The notes beneath the pieces were generated by a model. The model saw only the letters and a list, made by a program, of their open reading frames with translations, had not been told where the DNA came from and searched no databases. Of a DNA stretch of 64,000 bases, positions 60,268-64,000 are shown piece by piece. Source of the DNA: Clostridiales bacterium (GTDB taxonomy: Bacteria > Bacillota > Clostridia > Lachnospirales > Lachnospiraceae); contig JAGZJZ010000004.1 in NCBI GenBank assembly GCA_018365455.1, positions 124,001-188,000 of the forward strand. The letters run 5' to 3'. Every line of letters starts with the position of its first letter. Position 1 is the first letter of the stretch. The translations under genes were made by a program, and so were the position numbers.

Positions 60268-60455
60268 ATTGTGAAAATGATGAAATGAAAAAGTTATTGT
60301 TCCAGTGAGTGAGGTAAAAAAGACGAAAATAACGAGGTGTACAAAAAGGAGAAACCAGATTCTAAAAATGTAAAATAGTGTAGTAACATGGTACAAACCC
60401 TTGTTAAAATTGCGTTAATAATTGTGACTTAGTACTATGCAAATAGAAATTCATC

Positions 60456-60464
60456 TGTTACAAT
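60456..60464 (+). promoter_or_regulatory. Extended -10 before the rhomboid gene
   Basis: TGTTACAAT provides an extended -10, 19 bases before the start codon. No clear -35. Confidence 0.4.
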
Positions 60465-60482
60465 AGGGCAAGAGGCGATTCT

Positions 60483-61121
60483 ATGAACGAAATTAAAGAT
60501 TTTTTGAAATCCAGGGCAATAATGAATCTGGTTATAGTTCTGCTTAATATTGGTGTTTTTATTGTAATGGAATTAATAGGAAATACAGAAGATGTACAGT
60601 TCATGCTGACTCATGGTGCAAATTATACACCATGGGTTTTAGAGCATGGAGAATATTATCGGATATTTACCTGCATGTTTTTACATTTTGGAATTGAGCA
60701 CTTGTTCAGCAATATGCTGGTGCTTATCTTTCTGGGAGATACACTGGAAAGAACTGTGGGCAAAATTCGCTATCTTCTGATATATGTGATTGGTGGTCTG
60801 GGCGGCAATCTGTTGTCGATGTGGTATGATATGAAAACCGGAGACTTTGCAGTTTCAGCCGGTGCATCGGGAGCCGTATTTGCAGTGATCGGAGCACTTG
60901 TATTTATTATTGCAAGAAATAAGGGGAAACTGGAAGATCTGACGGGTAAAAGGCTGGGTCTGATGGCAGCGCTCACCTTGTTCCAGGGATTCTCCAGTGC
61001 CGGTATAGATAACTCGGCACATATAGGAGGCCTGATAACAGGAGCACTTCTTGCGGTTTTGCTCTATCGCAAAAAGAAACGCGTTTCGATAGAGCAAGGT
61101 GATTATGATAGCATGCAATAA
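60483..61121 (+). CDS. Rhomboid-family intramembrane serine protease
   Basis: Membrane protein of 212 aa with six helices. The catalytic dyad is Ser129 in SAGASGAVFAVIGA (GxSG) and His180 in DNSAHIGGLITGALLA; the FLHFGIEHLFSNM motif of helix 2 supplies His73 and Asn77. It cleaves transmembrane segments of unknown target proteins. AAGAGGCG precedes the ATG. The C-terminus is cytoplasmic and basic. It is convergent with the orphan kinase gene. Confidence 0.92.
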   Translation: MNEIKDFLKSRAIMNLVIVLLNIGVFIVMELIGNTEDVQFMLTHGANYTPWVLEHGEYYRIFTCMFLHFGIEHLFSNMLVLIFLGDTLERTVGKIRYLLIYVIGGLGGNLLSMWYDMKTGDFAVSAGASGAVFAVIGALVFIIARNKGKLEDLTGKRLGLMAALTLFQGFSSAGIDNSAHIGGLITGALLAVLLYRKKKRVSIEQGDYDSMQ

Positions 61122-61161
61122 TTAAATAAATATTCATGTCTAAAGAATGCGGCTATGTAGG

Positions 61162-61890
61162 CTAGCAGAAAGGAAGGAGGATGGTAAAGCAGGTTCCTGA
61201 ACCCAGGGTGGATTTCACTTTTAAACACCCGTCATGCGCTTCTACTATGCGCTTGGTAATGGCAAGCCCAAGTCCGCTGCCACATTTTTTATGTGTTACA
61301 AAAGGGGCAAAAAGGGTGTCCAGATCTTCATCACGGATGCCACAGCCATCATCAATTACCTGGATGATTAGATTATTTTCTTGCGTGTACGCCCGGAAGA
61401 TAATATGACCACAGTCATCTAATGCTTCAACGGCATTACGCAGCAAGTTATAGACTGCCTGATGCAACTTTGTATCGTCAGCAGTGATATAAGGCAGTTC
61501 TTTTTGAAAGTCACAGGAAAAATCAATATCAGTATCTCGTAGATGGGTTGCAATAGACCCGGCAAGAGCCTCTACCCAGGACTTAACATTCATTTCCTGA
61601 AGAGCGAGGCGCTCTCCGTTATTGAATGAGGATAATTCGTCAAGCAGTTTTCTGAGGAACATCATATCTTCCATCGTTTGATTCCAAAAAGCAAAATTTC
61701 TTACCTCCGGATGTTGTTTTTCAATCAATTGCAGAGAACTGTTTATTAAAGTAACAGGATTGCGTATCTCATGTGAAATCTGAGACACAGTAAATTGTTG
61801 TTCTTCTTTCAGCTTTTCTATGATATAGCGGAAATCCTCACGCTCATTCATGAGGGCTTTCATCTGTTTTTCGTCATTTTTAGTTAACAT
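61162..61890 (-). CDS. Orphan cytoplasmic histidine kinase
   Basis: Soluble kinase of 242 aa with no membrane helix and almost no sensor region: a short coiled coil (1-33), a DHp domain with His40 in SQISHEIRNPVTLI, and a HATPase domain (NLLRNAVEAL, VIDDGCGIRDE, FVTHKKCGSGLGLAI). Its organisation is that of sporulation-type (KinA/KinB-group catalytic) kinases, and no response regulator is adjacent. ATG at 61890 follows GGAGGTG by 5 bases; an earlier ATG at 61908 precedes that site. Confidence 0.88.
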   Translation of the reverse strand: MLTKNDEKQMKALMNEREDFRYIIEKLKEEQQFTVSQISHEIRNPVTLINSSLQLIEKQHPEVRNFAFWNQTMEDMMFLRKLLDELSSFNNGERLALQEMNVKSWVEALAGSIATHLRDTDIDFSCDFQKELPYITADDTKLHQAVYNLLRNAVEALDDCGHIIFRAYTQENNLIIQVIDDGCGIRDEDLDTLFAPFVTHKKCGSGLGLAITKRIVEAHDGCLKVKSTLGSGTCFTILLPFC

Positions 61891-61947
61891 ATCGACACCT
61901 CCATGCATAGAATAGCATTGGTTTCGAAAAATAGCAAATACATATTA

Positions 61948-61976
61948 TTGACATAATTTTACAAAATGTCTAACAT
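61948..61976 (+). promoter_or_regulatory. Promoter of the HIT-protein gene
   Basis: TTGACA (61948-61953), a 17-bp spacer and TAACAT (61971-61976), 36 bases before the start codon. Confidence 0.7.
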
Positions 61977-62011
61977 ATTGGTGAATAATTATAAGAAAAA
62001 GGAGAGAGTTT

Positions 62012-62422
62012 ATGAAAGAAAATGATTGCATTTTTTGTAAATTAGCAAATGGACAAATACCATCAGCCGCAGTATTTGAAGATGATGACTTTAAAGTAAT
62101 ACTTGATTTAGGACCGGCATCCAAAGGACATGCCCTGATTATTCCAAAGGAACATTATGCGGATATTTTTGACATGCCGGATGTGTTACTGCAAAAAGCA
62201 TACACTTTGGCGAAGAAAATGGCAGCTGAGCTAAAAGACAAGCTGGAGTGCGACGGTATTAATATTCTGCAAAACAATGGGGAGGCAGCAGGTCAGACTG
62301 TATTTCATTTCCATATACACCTCATACCGCGCATGACTAAAGATCATGTGGGTATAACCTGGAAACCCGGAACCTTGACGGAGCAAGACAAAGAGGAGAT
62401 ACTTTCCAAATTTAAAGCATAA
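62012..62422 (+). CDS. HIT-family nucleotide hydrolase
   Basis: Histidine-triad protein of 136 aa (Hint branch). The catalytic motif is His99-x-His101-x-His103 in TVFHFHIHLIPR; a CxxC pair near the N-terminus (CIFCKLANG) would bind zinc. It hydrolyses purine phosphoramidates or AMP-conjugates. AAAGGAGAG precedes the ATG. The sigma-factor gene follows 24 bases later. Confidence 0.93.
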   Translation: MKENDCIFCKLANGQIPSAAVFEDDDFKVILDLGPASKGHALIIPKEHYADIFDMPDVLLQKAYTLAKKMAAELKDKLECDGINILQNNGEAAGQTVFHFHIHLIPRMTKDHVGITWKPGTLTEQDKEEILSKFKA

Positions 62423-62446
62423 GCTGAGAAGAGGACACTACAAAAG

Positions 62447-62962
62447 ATGAAGAATAAATTGTTTACAGACGTATATAACAAATATCATCGTCTGGTCATA
62501 AAGGCGGCATTGGATCAGACAGGGGATTTTGAGTTGGCACAAGAAATCTGCCAACATGTATTTTGGAAATATTATGACAATATGGATACAGTGGCGCCTG
62601 ATTTTATTAAGGCGTGGCTTCTGATCACTGCGAAAAGGGCTATTATAGATAATTCCAGAAAAGCAAGTGTCAGAAGAGAAGTTATTATGCCAACTACGAG
62701 TATGAATACGGCAGTTCAATACTCCATTGATGAGTTGGTAAACAGAACGGCAAATACACAATTGCTGTTTACAATTTTTGACGATTTAAAGCAAATGAAT
62801 GAGAGATGGTACGAGGTGATTTATCAAAGCTATGTGAACGGCTTGACCCAGGAGGAAGCAGCGGCAAAACTTGGGATCGCAGTTACCGTATTTCGGGCAA
62901 GATTATGCAGGGCAAAGAAATACATAAGACAGAAATATCTGAAAGATTATAAAGAAAAGTAG
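62447..62962 (+). CDS. ECF-like sigma-70 family factor
   Basis: Protein of 171 aa with region 2 (QTGDFELAQEICQHVFWKYYDNMD; IKAWLLITAKRAIIDNSRK) and region 4 (MNERWYEVIYQSYVNGLTQEEAAAKLGIAVTVFRARLCRAKKYI). No anti-sigma gene is adjacent, so its control is not visible here. It is probably co-transcribed with the HIT gene. The region 2 DNA-contact part is less conserved than in the factor at 48.6-49.1 kb. Confidence 0.82.
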   Translation: MKNKLFTDVYNKYHRLVIKAALDQTGDFELAQEICQHVFWKYYDNMDTVAPDFIKAWLLITAKRAIIDNSRKASVRREVIMPTTSMNTAVQYSIDELVNRTANTQLLFTIFDDLKQMNERWYEVIYQSYVNGLTQEEAAAKLGIAVTVFRARLCRAKKYIRQKYLKDYKEK

Positions 62963-62981
62963 AGGCGCGCGCCTCTACTTT
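62956..62981. terminator. Perfect 26-bp palindrome, bidirectional terminator
   Basis: AAAGTAGAGGCGC followed at once by GCGCCTCTACTTT. It contains the stop codons of both convergent genes (TAG at 62960-62962 and, on the minus strand, TAG at 62977-62975). T-runs are short, so strength is uncertain. Confidence 0.6.
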
Positions 62982-64000
62982 CCTTGTGTAACCTGGTCTA
63001 TTAATGACACTATTTTTCCGATGGCATCATTTTGCTGGCTTTTTTCCATAGCTGCAATATAGGTGTGCCGGGACTCATAAAGCGTTTGAATTGTACGAAG
63101 GAGTGCTTCGGATGACAGGGTTTCTTCCTCCAAGACCTCGCTGAACCCCTGGCGCTTGAAAGAGGCAGCATTTAAAATCTGATCTCCACGGCTTGCCGCA
63201 GCAGAGAGCGGTATTAAAAGATTTGGCTTGCGCAGTGCCAGCAGTTCACAGATTGCATTTGCGCCTGCTCGGGAAACTACTACATCAGCCAGGGCAAACA
63301 GATCTGCCAATTCTTGTTTTATATATTCGAATTGTACATAGCCTTCCGTTTTGATGAGTGATTCATCAATTTTATCTTTTCCACATAAGTGAATTACCTG
63401 GAAAGTTTTCAAGAGTTGTGGTAATATATTCCTTATAGCGGTATTAACTGTAGCAGAACCAAGACTGCCGCCAATAATGAGCAGGACTGGTTTGTTTGCG
63501 GTAAATCCACAGAATTTCAGCGCCGCCAGTTTGTTGCCGGATAAAAGCTCTTGACGTATGGGAGATCCGGTTAAAAAGGCTTTCCCTTCGGGAAGATGGG
63601 ACAGTGTTTCAGGAAAATTACAGCATATTTTGTTAGCAGACGGGATTGAGAGTTTGTTTGCCAGGCCCGGCGTCATGTCTGACTCATGTATGATTACTGG
63701 AATATGACGGTGCTTTGCAGCAAGAACTACCGGTACAGCAACGAACCCACCTTTAGAAAAAACAACATCCGGTTTCAGGCTTTTTAATAATTTGCGTGCC
63801 TGAAAGTAGCCCTTAATCACTTTAAAAGGATCTGAAAAGTTTTTTGGGTCAAAGTAACGTCTCAACTTACCGGAAGCGATTCCATAGTAAGGAATCGAAA
63901 GTTCTTCAATTAATTTTTTTTCAATTCCGTCCAGGGAACCAATGTACTGGACATCGTAGTCAAGTTCCTTAAGGCGAGGGAGTAGAGCAATATTAGGTGT
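62975..64000 (-). CDS. murG: UDP-GlcNAc:lipid II GlcNAc transferase, 5' end outside window
   Basis: MurG, 341 codons plus stop present; the frame stays open to the window edge, so a dozen or so N-terminal residues (including the start and the first Gly-rich loop) are missing. Visible motifs are LKPDVVFSKGGFVAVPVVLAA, IIHESDMTPGLANKL, the UDP-GlcNAc site GGSLGSATVN, and SRAGANAICELLAL. It adds GlcNAc to lipid I at the inner face of the membrane to form lipid II. TTG at 63865 is internal and should not be taken as the start. Confidence 0.93.
   Translation of the reverse strand, partial: TPNIALLPRLKELDYDVQYIGSLDGIEKKLIEELSIPYYGIASGKLRRYFDPKNFSDPFKVIKGYFQARKLLKSLKPDVVFSKGGFVAVPVVLAAKHRHIPVIIHESDMTPGLANKLSIPSANKICCNFPETLSHLPEGKAFLTGSPIRQELLSGNKLAALKFCGFTANKPVLLIIGGSLGSATVNTAIRNILPQLLKTFQVIHLCGKDKIDESLIKTEGYVQFEYIKQELADLFALADVVVSRAGANAICELLALRKPNLLIPLSAAASRGDQILNAASFKRQGFSEVLEEETLSSEALLRTIQTLYESRHTYIAAMEKSQQNDAIGKIVSLIDQVTQGK

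Noticed and set aside
1..64000. Searched by eye for CRISPR arrays, tRNA and rRNA genes, riboswitches, att sites and transposase genes
   Set aside because: No convincing example was found; a covariance or profile search could still reveal weak ones, especially in 26.5-28.5 kb.

Overview
The window looks like chromosome of an anaerobic, Gram-positive Clostridia member, most likely a Lachnospiraceae species. The reasons are the strong AGGAGG ribosome binding sites, three carbohydrate ABC modules each paired with a YesMN-type (LytS-like kinase plus AraC-type regulator) two-component system, a pyruvate formate-lyase operon with a 2[4Fe-4S] ferredoxin, the gdpP-rplI-dnaB cluster, and extracellular proteins ending in Ig-like and Fn3 modules. 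The genus cannot be fixed from the sequence alone. I saw no rRNA, tRNA, CRISPR array, intact insertion sequence or prophage.

Layout. 1-13 kb: the 3' end of a large secreted modular protein, then sugar module A (lipoprotein binding protein, two permeases, sensor kinase, AraC-type regulator, GH3 glycosidase). 13-20.4 kb: an OmpR-type two-component system followed by a D-alanylation (dlt-type) operon headed by a small lipoprotein. 20.5-26.5 kb: a DUF362/ferredoxin protein on the minus strand, a LacI-GH4-PfkB operon, and a KamA-family radical SAM gene. 26.5-28.5 kb: an AT-rich island with no intact large gene, holding decayed bacteriocin-accessory-type genes on the minus strand. 28.5-39.6 kb: sugar module B (kinase, regulator, binding protein, two permeases, two GH31 enzymes and a YesL-like membrane protein), which points to alpha-xyloside use. 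39.6-45.1 kb: a PurF-like protein lacking its glutaminase cysteine, divergent from gdpP-rplI-dnaB. 45.2-49.1 kb: a PD-(D/E)XK protein, a MerR/RacA-like protein, and an ECF sigma/anti-sigma pair. 49.4-53 kb: ferredoxin and a pyruvate formate-lyase operon in which the glycyl-radical domain is a separate gene. 53-60 kb: sugar module C. 60-64 kb: rhomboid protease, orphan histidine kinase, HIT protein, ECF-like sigma factor and the 3' part of murG.

How it works together. Each of the three sugar modules has its own sensor and regulator, and a different set of direct repeats lies just upstream of its binding-protein promoter, so the three are probably wired separately. Modules A and B carry cytoplasmic glycosidases to split the imported oligosaccharides; module C carries none. 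The OmpR-type regulator has a well-formed 11-bp-period direct repeat over the promoter of the dlt-type operon, which suggests a cell-envelope stress circuit. The pfl operon has a strong promoter with a Rex-like operator across its start, consistent with NADH/NAD control of fermentation.

The items most worth a second look are the split pyruvate formate-lyase with a cysteine-containing tail on the large subunit, the PurF-like protein with Gly in place of the catalytic Cys, the KamA-like protein without the PLP-lysine motif, the decayed bacteriocin-type island, and a palindromic repeat family. No wholly new multi-gene system is proven by the sequence.
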